NCBI GenBank assembly: GCA_020629635.1
Contig: JAHDCX010000004.1
Coordinates: forward strand, 186,001-250,000
Length of the DNA stretch: 64,000 nucleotides
Source: Acidimicrobiales bacterium
Lineage (GTDB): Bacteria; Actinomycetota; Acidimicrobiia; Acidimicrobiales; SHLQ01
Reading direction: 5' to 3'
The notes under the pieces were generated by a model. The model saw nothing but the letters and a program-made list of their open reading frames with translations. It did not search any database and was not told where the DNA came from. The position numbers and the translations under genes were made by a program. Below are positions 8,378 through 17,111 of this stretch, piece after piece; the first letter of the stretch is position 1, and each line of letters opens with the position of its first letter.

Positions 8378-9103
8378 ATGGGCGCTGACCTCGTCCTTCG
8401 CATGACGCTCGCTCTCATGGCCGGAGCAGCGGTAGGAGCAGAACGCGAACTTCGCGGCCACGTCGCCGGCGTCCGAACCCACGCCCTCGTCTCAGTCGGT
8501 GCTGCGCTTTTCACGCTCGCCGGGATCGAAGGAGCCGGAGGCATCACGGTCGATCCCATGCGAGTCGCAGCTCAGGTTGTCAGCGGAATCGGGTTCATTG
8601 GCGCCGGAGCGATCCTCCGCGACTCCGGTGGAGTGCGAGGCCTCACAACGGCGTCAACCGTCTGGGTCAGCGGGGCCCTGGGGGTGGTCTGCGCCCTCGG
8701 TGACGTGTTGTTGGCCACCACCGGCATCGGGCTTGTCGTACTGATCTTGTCGAGCCGTCGACCTCTGAGATGGTTGATGCGCCGGGTCGCTCGCACCGTC
8801 GAAGTCGCGATCGGCCTCGAGTACGAGCTCGGACACGGCACCATCGGACCGCTCATCAAAGCCGCCACCGAAACCGAGTCGACGATTCTGTCCATGACGA
8901 TGGACGACCGGTCCGACGATGCAGCGTCACGAGGTCACCGACTTGCGTCGGTTGTGCTCCGCACACCGGCCGGCGAATACCAAGAACTCGTCGACACCGT
9001 CAGCAGACTTGAACAACGCCGTGAGGTTCGCTTCGTCCAAATCGACGTTCGCGGGCCCACCCCCAAGCCTGGACGGAGTCGTGGAGAACGATCGTTTCAA
9101 TGA
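8378..9103 (+). CDS. MgtC/SapB-family membrane protein
   Basis: This 241-residue protein has a hydrophobic N-terminal MgtC domain of about four to five membrane segments with the family signatures GAAVGAERELRGH, GVRTHALVSVGAAL and IGFIGAGAILRD, then VRGLTTASTVW. A soluble C-terminal part of about 90 residues follows. MgtC proteins are inner-membrane factors linked to low-magnesium growth and virulence, partly by inhibiting ATP synthase in Salmonella; the role in free-living actinobacteria is unclear. It stands alone, after a 169-bp gap. Confidence 0.88.
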   Translation: MGADLVLRMTLALMAGAAVGAERELRGHVAGVRTHALVSVGAALFTLAGIEGAGGITVDPMRVAAQVVSGIGFIGAGAILRDSGGVRGLTTASTVWVSGALGVVCALGDVLLATTGIGLVVLILSSRRPLRWLMRRVARTVEVAIGLEYELGHGTIGPLIKAATETESTILSMTMDDRSDDAASRGHRLASVVLRTPAGEYQELVDTVSRLEQRREVRFVQIDVRGPTPKPGRSRGERSFQ

Positions 9104-9127
9104 TCGCCACGCGATTTCTCGTGGCTC

Positions 9128-9241
9128 ATGGTGCATCTTCGGTGGAATCCGCTTTCGGGTGAGTGGGTGATTGTCTCTCCGCATCGGACCAAGCGGCTAT
9201 TGAGCGATCGACTGCCGCTGCTGGGCGGGTCAGGCGATTGA
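9128..9241 (+). pseudogene. galT: Remnant of galactose-1-phosphate uridylyltransferase N-terminus
   Basis: Thirty-seven codons from ATG at 9128 read MVHLRWNPLSGEWVIVSPHR followed by TKR. This is the characteristic start of GalT proteins (WNPLTGEWVLVSPHRxKRPW). The similarity stops after TKR, and a TGA ends the frame at 9239-9241. The catalytic HPH motif and the rest of the enzyme, about 300 residues, are missing. No other Leloir-pathway gene is nearby. It is a decayed fragment, not a working gene. Confidence 0.6.
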
Positions 9242-9867
9242 CGGCTCGCGTCAGGTTGAGATGAGGGGTTGTGGTTGCGCTGATGTGGTCGGAGATCGCG
9301 ACGGCTCCGGACTTGTCGGGCCCTTTTCATCTGAGTGGGAAGTATCAGTTGCCGACAGCAACATCGAGCGGGTCGGTCACTCGGCAGCGGCGGTTCGCTT
9401 CGCTGTTCGGCGAGCGATGGGGCCATGGCCGAGCTTGACGAGTCGGAGGTAGACGTTGCCGAGGGTCGAGCGCGGGTGCGCAGGGTTTCGAGGTGGACTT
9501 GTCGACCGAGCTGGCCGGGTGTGTCCACTCGCACTGAAATCCTCATCGAGAAGTGCGTGTCGTCGCGCCCGAGCAGCACCTCGTGCTCGGTACGGTTACG
9601 GAGGCCATCGATGTCAAAGGGCACCGAGCGTTCGTGTACCTCGGCGTAGCCGTTCAACGCCGCGGGCTGAAAGGTCAAGTCGAGGTCACCGCATCTCGTG
9701 GTCATTTTCAACATCGCCATCGTCTCGATGACATGTTCATCGCGAGAACGGTTTCGTTGAGGGCGTCCCGAAACTTTTTTTGGTTCTGTCTGTCGAATTC
9801 TCCGAGGGGCTGCGTCATCGGGATGAAACGGGCCAAAGGTGCCCGTCACATCGAGGAGATGAGACCA
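9242..9867. other. Degraded region without an intact gene
   Basis: About 626 bases between the galT remnant and the YCII gene hold no frame that looks like a complete protein. Several long frames exist on both strands only because of the GC bias. The one recognisable piece is the minus-strand nucleotidyltransferase-like remnant at 9598-9818. Together with the galT fragment this marks a stretch of gene decay. Confidence 0.5.
9598..9818 (-). pseudogene. Frameshifted nucleotidyltransferase-like remnant
   Basis: On the minus strand an ATG at 9816-9818 opens a frame with QKKFRDALNETVL. After a one-base shift the reading continues as DEHVIETMAMLK, CGDLDLTFQPA and VPFDIDGLR. This order resembles actinobacterial nucleotidyltransferase-fold (AbiEii-like) proteins, which carry FGDLDLxFxPAG and a later IDIxGLxVxVA strand. 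The expected SLDDIIRSKEAAxRxKD segment after it is absent. The assignment rests on short patterns only. Confidence 0.3.
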
Positions 9868-10182
9868 ATGAGCAAGTTCCTGTTGTTGATGCACTTCACC
9901 GGCGAATACCCCACCGACGAAGCGGGTCAGGCCGAGATGGGTCAAGCATGGGGGGGCTGGTACGGCTCGCTCGGCGCGGCGATCGTCGACGCTGGAGGCC
10001 AGGGCGGTCGGGCAAGCGCGGTCGCGGCTTCGGGCACGACCGACGTGAGCGGTGGTGTCACCGGTTACACGATCATCGAAGCAGCCGACCACGATGCCGC
10101 AGTTGAGGTCGCCCAGCGCAACCCGATCGTCACCGGGGACGCAGGCACGGTGGACGTCGTCGACATCATCGACATGGGCTGA
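9868..10182 (+). CDS. YCII-family protein
   Basis: This 104-residue protein begins MSKFLLLMHFTGEY and has the alpha-beta barrel pattern of YCII-related (DGPF-domain) proteins, including the late GGVTGYTIIEAADHDAAVEV segment. These small cytoplasmic proteins are often found with extracytoplasmic-function sigma factors; none is present here. GAGGAG at 9853-9858 supports the ATG at 9868. A strong hairpin follows the stop, so it is probably a single-gene unit. Confidence 0.85.
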   Translation: MSKFLLLMHFTGEYPTDEAGQAEMGQAWGGWYGSLGAAIVDAGGQGGRASAVAASGTTDVSGGVTGYTIIEAADHDAAVEVAQRNPIVTGDAGTVDVVDIIDMG

Positions 10183-10197
10183 CGCCGAGAACGCACA

Positions 10198-10229
10198 ACA
10201 CCCCCGGGGCAACGGTGCCTCGGGGGTGT
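10198..10229 (+). terminator. Hairpin terminator after the YCII gene
   Basis: ACACCCCCGGGGCA (10198-10211) pairs with TGCCTCGGGGGTGT (10216-10229) over a four-base loop, with a single G-T pair. It starts 15 bases after the stop codon. No T-run follows, which is common for actinobacterial terminators. Confidence 0.75.
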
Positions 10230-10287
10230 CGTCTGCATGGAGGAGTCTCCTGCAGTTCCGCCCCCGAAGAACCGCCCGAGTCGGGTA

Positions 10288-10340
10288 GAAGTAAATACGG
10301 TTTTCTAAACAGCGGTTTTACGTATGGTCTATTGCAACTC
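10288..10340 (+). promoter_or_regulatory. AT-rich promoter region with CGGTTTT direct repeat
   Basis: An AT-rich island in otherwise GC-rich DNA lies 45-95 bp before the next gene. CGGTTTT occurs at 10298-10304 and again at 10313-10319, a 15-base period. GTAAA at 10291 and TTTAC at 10317 flank it as a short inverted repeat. It is likely the promoter for the small gene at 10385; no specific regulator can be named. Confidence 0.4.
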
Positions 10341-10384
10341 GGGAACGTCCCGAGTGGCAATTCTGAAAAGACCGAGGTGAACCC

Positions 10385-10681
10385 GTGAAGACTCTCGAGC
10401 AGCCTGTTGCGTCCTCACCAGCGACGCTCGCCCGCATCACCCGACTCGAATGCGCCATTCGCGTCCTGTTCGACTCCGAACCCGACGCTGACATCGACAC
10501 GCGTCGACAGCTGTTGGCCGACGTTGCCGAACTCGACAACACCCTCGAAGCCCTCCGCCTCCGGGCGCTGACCCAAGAACTCGATGCGAGCTCGAGCGAT
10601 CGACTCGCCGCCTGCGAAACACGACTCGATCGACTCGTTCGGCAATGGGGCCCTCATGATCTCGTCCCGAGGGCGAGCTGA
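10385..10681 (+). CDS. Small hypothetical protein, helical
   Basis: A 98-residue protein that I do not recognise. It is rich in Leu, Ala, Arg and Asp and is likely mostly helical (RRQLLADVAELDNTLEALRL; ACETRLDRLVRQW), with no cysteine pair, signal peptide or membrane segment. It ends 14 bases before the NuoF-like gene on the same strand and probably shares its transcript. It could be a partner or regulator of that flavoprotein, which is inference from position only. Confidence 0.6.
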   Translation: MKTLEQPVASSPATLARITRLECAIRVLFDSEPDADIDTRRQLLADVAELDNTLEALRLRALTQELDASSSDRLAACETRLDRLVRQWGPHDLVPRAS

Positions 10682-10695
10682 CAGGGCCGATTTCG

Positions 10696-12144
10696 ATGAC
10701 GCAGTCACTGGCCAAACCACGAGCGCTCACCGTCGCGACCTCCTGGGCGCTACCTGACCGACCGGTTCGGGACCTTCGACAGTTCCGCACGCAGGGAGGC
10801 ATGACTGGACTCCACAAGGCCCTGTCGATTGGTGCGGACGCCACCATCGATGAGGTCGACCAAGCAGGAATTCGCGGCCGCGGCGGAGCCGGATTCCCGA
10901 CCGGCCGCAAGTGGAGGAGCCTGCGAGAGGCCATCGGCGACGACGACGCAGGCTTTGTCGTCATCAACGGTGCCGAAGGCGAACCCGGAACCTTCAAGGA
11001 CCGCCCGCTCCTGCGAGACAATCCGTTCCTCGTCCTCGAAGGTGCCCTGATCGCCGCCCACACGATCGGTGCCGGACGCATTGTCGTGGCGACCAAAGCC
11101 CGATTCGATTCGGCGCTGGCATCGGTCCGGGCAGCGATTGCCGAACTCGAAACGAGCGGCCTCGCCGACGGCGTTGCGATCGAGGTGATCGAGGGTCCCG
11201 ACTCCTACCTGTTCGGCGAAGAGACTGCCCTGCTCGAGGTCATCGAGGGCGAAGACCCGCTGCCGCGGAACCTCGCTCCGTACGAGTACGGATTGTTCAC
11301 GACATCGCCCCAGCTCGGATGGTCGGCCGGCTCCGACCACTCGCCTGGTGGCCCTACGATCGAGTCGGCAAACCCTGCCCTGGTCAACAATGTCGAGACC
11401 TACGCTCATGTGGCGCTCGTCATGCGCCACGGCGCCGACTGGTATCGCACCATGGGTACCGACGAGTCACCCGGTCCGACGATCGTCACGATCACGGGCG
11501 ACGTGCAACGGTCCGTCTACGCCGAAGTGGCCCTCGGAATCACCTTGCGGACGGTGATCGACGATCTTGCGGGCGGTCCGCGAGTGGGGCGGTCGGTCAA
11601 GGCCGTGATGTCGGGGGTTTCGAACCGGATTCTGTCGGCTGAAGATCTCGATGCTCCGCTGAGCTACGAAGGGCTCGCCGGCGTCGGTGGCGGCCTCGGA
11701 TCGGCGGGATTCATCGTGTTCGACGACAGTCGGAACATGATCGACGTCGCGTATGCGGCGTTGCGCTTTTTGCACGTCGAATCCTGCGGCCAGTGCAACC
11801 CGTGCAAGACAGGCACCGGGGCCATGGCGACCGCACTCGAAGACGTCGTCTTCGGAGAGAAGACGATCGACGAGCTCATGCGCATCCTGGTGCGTTCGGT
11901 GTCGACAGTGACCGACGGAAGCCGCTGTTACCTCCCGACACAATCGCAACTGTTGATCACGAGCATCTTCGAACGTTTCCCGCTCGATGCGCACGAGCGG
12001 CGGGCCCGGTCGGGTGACCCGTGGTCGGCGCTGCCGAAGCTCGTCGACATTCGAGATGGGATCGCCGTGCTCGATGACCGAGCGTCGCACAAGCGGCCCG
12101 ATTGGAGCATCGCCGAATCGCCGGTGTGGCTCGGACGGCGCTGA
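10696..12144 (+). CDS. Stand-alone NuoF-like NADH dehydrogenase flavoprotein
   Basis: This 482-residue protein belongs to the 51-kDa subunit family of complex I and NAD-linked hydrogenases or formate dehydrogenases. The FMN/NADH site appears as GRGGAGFPTGRKW (residues 61-73) and NGAEGEPGTFKDR. The [4Fe-4S] ligands are C364, C367 and C370 in ESCGQCNPCKTG, plus C411. The SLBB and iron-sulfur domains are thus complete. No NuoE partner, other nuo gene, hydrogenase or dehydrogenase subunit is adjacent. It most likely serves as an NAD(P)H-oxidising module for an unlinked partner. It shares a transcript with the small gene upstream. Confidence 0.88.
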   Translation: MTQSLAKPRALTVATSWALPDRPVRDLRQFRTQGGMTGLHKALSIGADATIDEVDQAGIRGRGGAGFPTGRKWRSLREAIGDDDAGFVVINGAEGEPGTFKDRPLLRDNPFLVLEGALIAAHTIGAGRIVVATKARFDSALASVRAAIAELETSGLADGVAIEVIEGPDSYLFGEETALLEVIEGEDPLPRNLAPYEYGLFTTSPQLGWSAGSDHSPGGPTIESANPALVNNVETYAHVALVMRHGADWYRTMGTDESPGPTIVTITGDVQRSVYAEVALGITLRTVIDDLAGGPRVGRSVKAVMSGVSNRILSAEDLDAPLSYEGLAGVGGGLGSAGFIVFDDSRNMIDVAYAALRFLHVESCGQCNPCKTGTGAMATALEDVVFGEKTIDELMRILVRSVSTVTDGSRCYLPTQSQLLITSIFERFPLDAHERRARSGDPWSALPKLVDIRDGIAVLDDRASHKRPDWSIAESPVWLGRR

Positions 12145-12184
12145 CGTCTCGGCGGAGACCGGAGATCTGCGCAAGAGTGGCGTC

Positions 12185-12814
12185 ATGACCCTCCGACTCG
12201 GCGACACCGCCCCCGACTTCACCGCCGCGACCACCGATGGCGAGATCGGCTTTCATGCCTGGAAGGCCGACAGCTGGGCGGTGCTGTTCAGCCACCCGGC
12301 CGACTACACGCCGGTCTGCACGACCGAACTCGGCCGGACGGCAGCGCTGCAGTCGGGGTTCGCCGAACGCAACACCAAAGTGATCGCACTGTCGGTCGAT
12401 CCGTTGAAGGACCACCACGGCTGGGCCCCCGACATCGGTGCGGCCACCGGCACCGAGCTCAACTTTCCGATCATCGCGGATGCTGACCGCACGGTGTCGG
12501 AGCTCTACGACATGATCCATCCGGGCGAGGGGGACACGTCGACGGTGCGGTCGGTGTTCGTCATCGACCCGGCCCACAAGATCCGGCTGATTCTCACGTA
12601 TCCGAAGTCGACGGGCCGAAACTTCGACGAGATCCTCCGCGTGATCGACAGCCTGCAACTGACCGACGCCCACCAGGTCGCCACCCCGGTCGACTGGACC
12701 AAGGGCGATCGTGTCATCGCCTCGCCAGCGCTGGCGACCGATGACGTCCTCGAGCGCTTCGACAACGTCGAGGTGGTCACGCCCTATCTCCGCTACGTCG
12801 ACGATCCGAGCTGA
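12185..12814 (+). CDS. 1-Cys peroxiredoxin (Prx6 type)
   Basis: This 209-residue thiol peroxidase reduces hydroperoxides. The peroxidatic cysteine is C45 in the signature HPADYTPVCTTE. The arm-shaped C-terminal domain of the Prx6 group is present (TPVDWTKGDRVIASPALATD). Other cysteines are absent, so a small thiol or protein partner must regenerate it. It follows the NuoF-like gene by 40 bases on the same strand. An NAD(P)H-linked electron supply by that neighbour is conceivable but not supported by known chemistry. It meets the lipoprotein gene convergently four bases downstream. Confidence 0.92.
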   Translation: MTLRLGDTAPDFTAATTDGEIGFHAWKADSWAVLFSHPADYTPVCTTELGRTAALQSGFAERNTKVIALSVDPLKDHHGWAPDIGAATGTELNFPIIADADRTVSELYDMIHPGEGDTSTVRSVFVIDPAHKIRLILTYPKSTGRNFDEILRVIDSLQLTDAHQVATPVDWTKGDRVIASPALATDDVLERFDNVEVVTPYLRYVDDPS

Positions 12815-12818
12815 CCGG

Positions 12819-14651
12819 TCAGTCGGCCAACGCCTGACGGGTGGCGATCGGGACGTAGCCGACCTCCATTCCCGGTGGTGGGGTCACGAGGAGTGCCTCT
12901 TCGATCGAGGTGAGCTCGCCCACCTCGGGGTCGGCGAGGTACTGGCGGTCTGGTGTCCACTCCCGGTGGATCATCTCGACCCGCCGTTGGATCTCTTCGC
13001 GCTCGGCATCGGTGAAGGAGTGGTGGCGCATGGCTGGCTGATCGACGAACCGGTACCAGGCGTAGGTGACAACCGAGCCGTCCGGCAGCTCGACCTCGAA
13101 CGTCTCCGAAGCAGGCCCGGGCGACTGCCATGGGCTGTCGGGGTCGGTCGGCGTCTCGAAGGCGTCCTGGTTCGCTTGTGGCTGTCCAGCGGTCTCGAAG
13201 ATGTGGTCGGCCAGCCCGGTTTCGGGTGGCAGATCCGAGGCGAGGATCGGCGTCCAGATCTTGCCGAATTCGGCGTCGGGGTCATCGTCGAGGCGGTAGT
13301 ACTCGGGGAGCACGAAGAAGTCGTCGGTCCGCTCGACGAGGTCGAGGTTCCATCGAGTCCGGAAGGTGTGCGGGTCGGAAAGGTCGACTTCGGCGAGCGA
13401 TGACCAGTCGATGCGGTGCTCGGGGTCGCCGTCTTCGACGCCTTCGGGGATGATCATCCAGCCGAAGTTCTCGTTGACGAAGTCCCGCTCCTCGAACGCC
13501 TTCACGAACGTTGCCTCGGCGGACAGTTCGCCGGAGGGCGTGTCGCCGCCAGCGAACCACGAGTCGGCGGCGTTCCACAGGGCATCACGCTGAAAGGCGC
13601 TGATGTTGTGGAGGATGATCGAGGAGTCGTCGTCTCCGCCGTTGGCGGGGAACTGGGTCCGGGCCATCTTGACGTAGGGCGTGCCGTTGGCATCTTCGGC
13701 CTGTTGGGCCCGGATCTCCCACAGTTCGACCTCGAACTGCTGGTGCGGTTCGGAGCCGATCGTGTCGAGGAACGGGCTTTCGTCAAGGAACGGGGCGACC
13801 TCGGGATTGTTGACGACCGGATGGGAGTAGAAGTCCGGCAGGAAGAAGGCGACCGGCCCCGTGAAGTTGGCGGTGTTCATGAACAGGGTCCAACTCTGAT
13901 CGCCGGTCAACACGTCGCCGAACTCGCCGCTCGTCACGCGGGCGTCGATGATGGGGAGCGGGTGGTAGCCGTACCCGAGCAGGTCGCCCGTCGAGCTGGG
14001 ATCGATGTTCAGTCCGTCTGGCGGGAAGAGCACGTACGGGCTGAGCTGAGCGACGCCGTACTTGCCCTGGGGCACCTCCCAGCTCCATTCCTCCCAATGC
14101 ACGTCCCCTTCGAGGCCGCCGCCCATGCCGGGGCCGTTGGCCCACTGCGTGAAGTCGGCCGACACGCCGCCCATCGTGAACTTGTTGCCTTCACCCGGGA
14201 AGCGGTTGCCCGAGCCGATGCCGACACCGCCTTCGATCGTCGAATAGAAGCCGTGTTCGCCTTCTTGGGCGCTCATCCAGGTTCCGGGGAGGCCCCCGGC
14301 GAAGGTCGGATCGTGGGTTTCCTGCCACGGCCACACGCCGACGTACATCGACCATCCGGCGTTGAAGCTCTGGTCGTCGAACCACTCGAGCGGGAACTGG
14401 ATGGGCCCTGTGGCGAACCACTCGGCGTCTTCTTCTTCGCCGAAGTCGTACGGGCCGCTCGGCGACAGCTCACGGGCCGCCGGCCAGGGGGTCGCAGTGG
14501 CCTCGGCCGATTCGGCGGCCGCGTCGGTCGACGTCGTTTCGGTGAGCGAGATTGCCTCGGGGGCGGCGGCTGGCGTGGTGGTCGACGTCGTGCTCGCACA
14601 GGCCGAAAGCAACAGAACCAGGACCAGGAGGATTCGGAGGTGTTTGATCAT
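12819..14651 (-). CDS. Large lipoprotein of unknown function
   Basis: This 610-residue protein begins with a lipoprotein signal (IKHLRILLVLVLLLSACAS, Cys about 18) and then a Thr/Ala/Glu-rich linker of about 40 residues. The mature part is rich in Trp, Phe, Gly, Asp and Pro with many short beta-like stretches (GGVGIGSGNRFPGEGNKFTM; SFNAGWSMYVGVWPW; TYAWYRFVDQPAMRHHSF). I recognise no named domain. It faces outward on the membrane and is divergent from an MFS exporter 78 bases away. The ATG at 14651 is chosen because the signal peptide begins there; the frame itself stays open far upstream. A role in binding or processing an extracellular compound is only a guess. Confidence 0.8.
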   Translation of the reverse strand: MIKHLRILLVLVLLLSACASTTSTTTPAAAPEAISLTETTSTDAAAESAEATATPWPAARELSPSGPYDFGEEEDAEWFATGPIQFPLEWFDDQSFNAGWSMYVGVWPWQETHDPTFAGGLPGTWMSAQEGEHGFYSTIEGGVGIGSGNRFPGEGNKFTMGGVSADFTQWANGPGMGGGLEGDVHWEEWSWEVPQGKYGVAQLSPYVLFPPDGLNIDPSSTGDLLGYGYHPLPIIDARVTSGEFGDVLTGDQSWTLFMNTANFTGPVAFFLPDFYSHPVVNNPEVAPFLDESPFLDTIGSEPHQQFEVELWEIRAQQAEDANGTPYVKMARTQFPANGGDDDSSIILHNISAFQRDALWNAADSWFAGGDTPSGELSAEATFVKAFEERDFVNENFGWMIIPEGVEDGDPEHRIDWSSLAEVDLSDPHTFRTRWNLDLVERTDDFFVLPEYYRLDDDPDAEFGKIWTPILASDLPPETGLADHIFETAGQPQANQDAFETPTDPDSPWQSPGPASETFEVELPDGSVVTYAWYRFVDQPAMRHHSFTDAEREEIQRRVEMIHREWTPDRQYLADPEVGELTSIEEALLVTPPPGMEVGYVPIATRQALAD

Positions 14652-14729
14652 GGCCCCACCGTGATCGGCACACCGTGAAGGTTTCGTGAAGCTGCCAAGT
14701 GGATCGACTCTTCCATAGGCTCGGCTGTA

Positions 14730-16163
14730 GTGACCACCGCCGCACCGGATGCCCCTGAAGAGCTCGAACCGATCCCTCGACAGGCGTGGCTCGCGCTGGT
14801 GGTGTCGACGCTCGTCGTCTTCTTCGTGGTGATCAACATCTCGTCGGTCAACGTGGCGTTCCCGTCGATCCGGGAGGACTTCGACACGACCGACTCCCAA
14901 CTCAGCTGGATCATCGGCGCCTACAACATCGTCGTCGGATCGCTGCTCATGCTCGCCGGACGGCTCGCGGACAGCCTCGGACGCAAGAAGGTGTTCCTCC
15001 CCGGGGTGGCGTTGTTCGGGCTTGGTTCTGCCTTCTGCGCGCTCGCACCCGGTGTCGGTTGGCTCGTCGCCGCACGAGTGGTCCAGGCGATCGGCGGAAG
15101 CATCACGCTCGCTTCGGGATTCGCCGTCATGCTGCCGGAGTTTCCGCCGTCGCGCCGCAGCACCGCGATCGGGATCGGTGGTGCGTCGGGGGCGCTCGGC
15201 GGTGTTGTCGGACCGGTGGTGGGCTCGTTGCTGATTGACGTGTTCTCGTGGCGAAGCATCTTCTGGCTGAACGTCCCGCTCGTGCTCCTCACGTTGGTGC
15301 TCGGCCCGCGTCTGCTCAACGAATCGAAGGACCCGGCCGCGACGGGGAGGATCGACCTCATCGGTGTCGCCGTCGGCACCGCCTCGGTCGCCATCACCAT
15401 GTTCGCGATCGTGCAGACCGAGGCGTGGGGCATCGCCGATGCCCGGATCGTGGCGTTGCTCCTCCTCGGCATCGCGTTGGTGCCCGTGCTGGTGCGGCGC
15501 TCTCGTCGCCACCCCGAGCCGCTCATCGATCTCGACCTGTTTCGCTACCGGTCGTTCACGAGCACCAACATCGGGGTGATCTTCTACGGCCTCGCGTTCG
15601 TGCCCGGCTTCATCGTCAACTCGCTCATGCTTCAGGACGTCTGGGAGCTCGAGATCCGCGAGGTCGGGTTGGTGCTCGCACCAGCGCCGCTGCTCGCCGC
15701 CGGCGTCTCGGTCGTCACCGGACGGTTCGCCGACCGGTACGGCCACCGGTGGATCCTCTCCGGCGGATGCCTGATTGCGGCGTTGGGGTACCTGCTCTAC
15801 CTCGTGCTGCTCGACGAGACGGCGCAACCGTGGTCGGTGTTCCTGCCGATCTCGATGCTGATCGGTATCGGTGTGGGCCTCACCGTGGCCACGTGGTCGG
15901 CCGCGGGCATCAGCGATGTGCCACCGGCGAAGTTCGGCGTGGCCGGCGCAACCTTCAACACCGTGCGTCAGGCAGCCACGGGCCTGGGCGCTGCAGTTGT
16001 GATCACCCTCATCGCGCTCGCGGCGGACACCACGACCATGCGCGGCGTGCGCTGGGCGTACATCTTCATCGCCGTCACCTATCTGCTCGCCGCGATCAGC
16101 GTGGCGGCAACGTTCCCCGCAGGCTCGGCCAAGGACCGACTCGAAACCGCGAATCGGCCGTAG
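14730..16163 (+). CDS. MFS drug:H+ antiporter, DHA2 (14-helix) type
   Basis: This 477-residue membrane transporter is of the EmrB/QacA type. Motif A is AGRLADSLGRKKVF, the helix-5 antiporter region appears as GIGGASGALGGVVGPVVGSL, and the protein has about 13-14 hydrophobic segments. The start is GTG at 14730. Members export drugs, dyes or metabolites using the proton gradient. Its divergent partner is the large lipoprotein, so an exported or sensed compound may be shared. No regulator gene is adjacent. It ends nine bases before the convergent FAD-subunit gene. Confidence 0.9.
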   Translation: MTTAAPDAPEELEPIPRQAWLALVVSTLVVFFVVINISSVNVAFPSIREDFDTTDSQLSWIIGAYNIVVGSLLMLAGRLADSLGRKKVFLPGVALFGLGSAFCALAPGVGWLVAARVVQAIGGSITLASGFAVMLPEFPPSRRSTAIGIGGASGALGGVVGPVVGSLLIDVFSWRSIFWLNVPLVLLTLVLGPRLLNESKDPAATGRIDLIGVAVGTASVAITMFAIVQTEAWGIADARIVALLLLGIALVPVLVRRSRRHPEPLIDLDLFRYRSFTSTNIGVIFYGLAFVPGFIVNSLMLQDVWELEIREVGLVLAPAPLLAAGVSVVTGRFADRYGHRWILSGGCLIAALGYLLYLVLLDETAQPWSVFLPISMLIGIGVGLTVATWSAAGISDVPPAKFGVAGATFNTVRQAATGLGAAVVITLIALAADTTTMRGVRWAYIFIAVTYLLAAISVAATFPAGSAKDRLETANRP

Positions 16164-16172
16164 CGACCGGCC

Positions 16173-17111
16173 TCACTCTCCAGCGGCTCGAAGTCGTTCC
16201 AGCGTTTCGGTCACGGTGGCGAGCACGAGGTCGACCTTGTAGCCGGTCTCGGGGAGCGGATTCGCGCCTTCCGTACAGGCTGCTGCGGCGGCGGCGATCG
16301 TTTCGTCGGTCAGCTCGCTGCTCACGAGGATGGCCTCCGCCGCAGTCATCCGAAGCGGAACGGTTGCCACGCCCCCGACGGCGAGCGCCACCTCTGCGAT
16401 GACGCCGTCGTCGACCCGCGCCCGGACGACCGCCTCGACGAGCGGCCATTCGGCCTCGAAGCGGCTGATCGAACGGAAGTAGGCGCCGCGCTCGTCGGTC
16501 CACCCGGGCTCGACGTGCACTGCGGCGATCACGTCGCCGTCAGCGAGCAGATGATCGCGGGTCGGGTCGTTGCCGTCGCCCAGCAACTCGTCCATCGTCT
16601 TCGAGGAGCCGTCGGCCAGGATGAGCGTCGTCTCGTAGCAGAGGAGGGCCATGGCGATGGTCGACGGATGCGGGTGCACACATTCGCCTCGGTCGAAGAC
16701 CACGCCATAGAGATGTCGGCCGGTCCGGGCCGGGCAGCTGTCGCCACCGGACTTGAAACAGGACATTTCGGGGTGGCGGTAGTACCAGCAGCGCGTGTGC
16801 TGCGTGAGGTTCCCGGCGATCGTCCCGTATGCCCGAACTTGTGGGGTCGCCAACGAGCCAGTTGCGATCGCCAACGCCGGGTGGGACGCGTCGAGCTCCG
16901 CGGCGACGGCCGCCATCGTGGTGCCGCCACCGATCCGCACTCCGTCGGGTGACGAGGAGATGCCAGCGAATCCGTCGACACCAGTGAGATCGACGATCGT
17001 CGGTCGAGCATTCTCGGCGCGAAGCCGCTGCTGCAGATCGGTGCCGCCTGATCGAACCACGCCTCCAGCCGGGACCTCGATCGTGTCGTAGGAGTCGGGA
17101 AACTGAATCAT
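16173..17111 (-). CDS. Molybdenum hydroxylase FAD-binding subunit with four-Cys insert
   Basis: This 312-residue protein is the medium subunit (CoxM/XdhB type) that passes electrons from the iron-sulfur clusters to FAD. FAD-site motifs are AGGVVRSGGTDL near residue 15 and YGTIAGNLTQ near residue 95. C108, C118, C126 and C144 lie in an insert (RCWYYRHPEMSCFK, then DSCPA and GECVHPHPS). It corresponds to the [4Fe-4S] loop known from PaoB/YagS and the 4-hydroxybenzoyl-CoA reductase beta subunit. A third cluster type is therefore likely. Its ATG overlaps the stop of the large subunit gene (ATGA), so the two are coupled. Substrate unknown. Confidence 0.88.
   Translation of the reverse strand: MIQFPDSYDTIEVPAGGVVRSGGTDLQQRLRAENARPTIVDLTGVDGFAGISSSPDGVRIGGGTTMAAVAAELDASHPALAIATGSLATPQVRAYGTIAGNLTQHTRCWYYRHPEMSCFKSGGDSCPARTGRHLYGVVFDRGECVHPHPSTIAMALLCYETTLILADGSSKTMDELLGDGNDPTRDHLLADGDVIAAVHVEPGWTDERGAYFRSISRFEAEWPLVEAVVRARVDDGVIAEVALAVGGVATVPLRMTAAEAILVSSELTDETIAAAAAACTEGANPLPETGYKVDLVLATVTETLERLRAAGE

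Noticed and set aside
9097-10212. 371-codon minus-strand frame over the degraded region and YCII gene
   Set aside because: It overlaps the well-supported YCII gene and only its middle part has any family pattern, so it is treated as a remnant and not as an intact gene.
13416-14678. 420-codon frame opposite the large lipoprotein gene
   Set aside because: Low-complexity Gly/Val/Arg sequence without a start signal. The opposite strand has a proper signal peptide.
14652-15827. Upstream extension of the lipoprotein frame at 12819 to more than 1000 codons
   Set aside because: The extension is antisense to the MFS transporter and would bury the signal peptide inside the protein.
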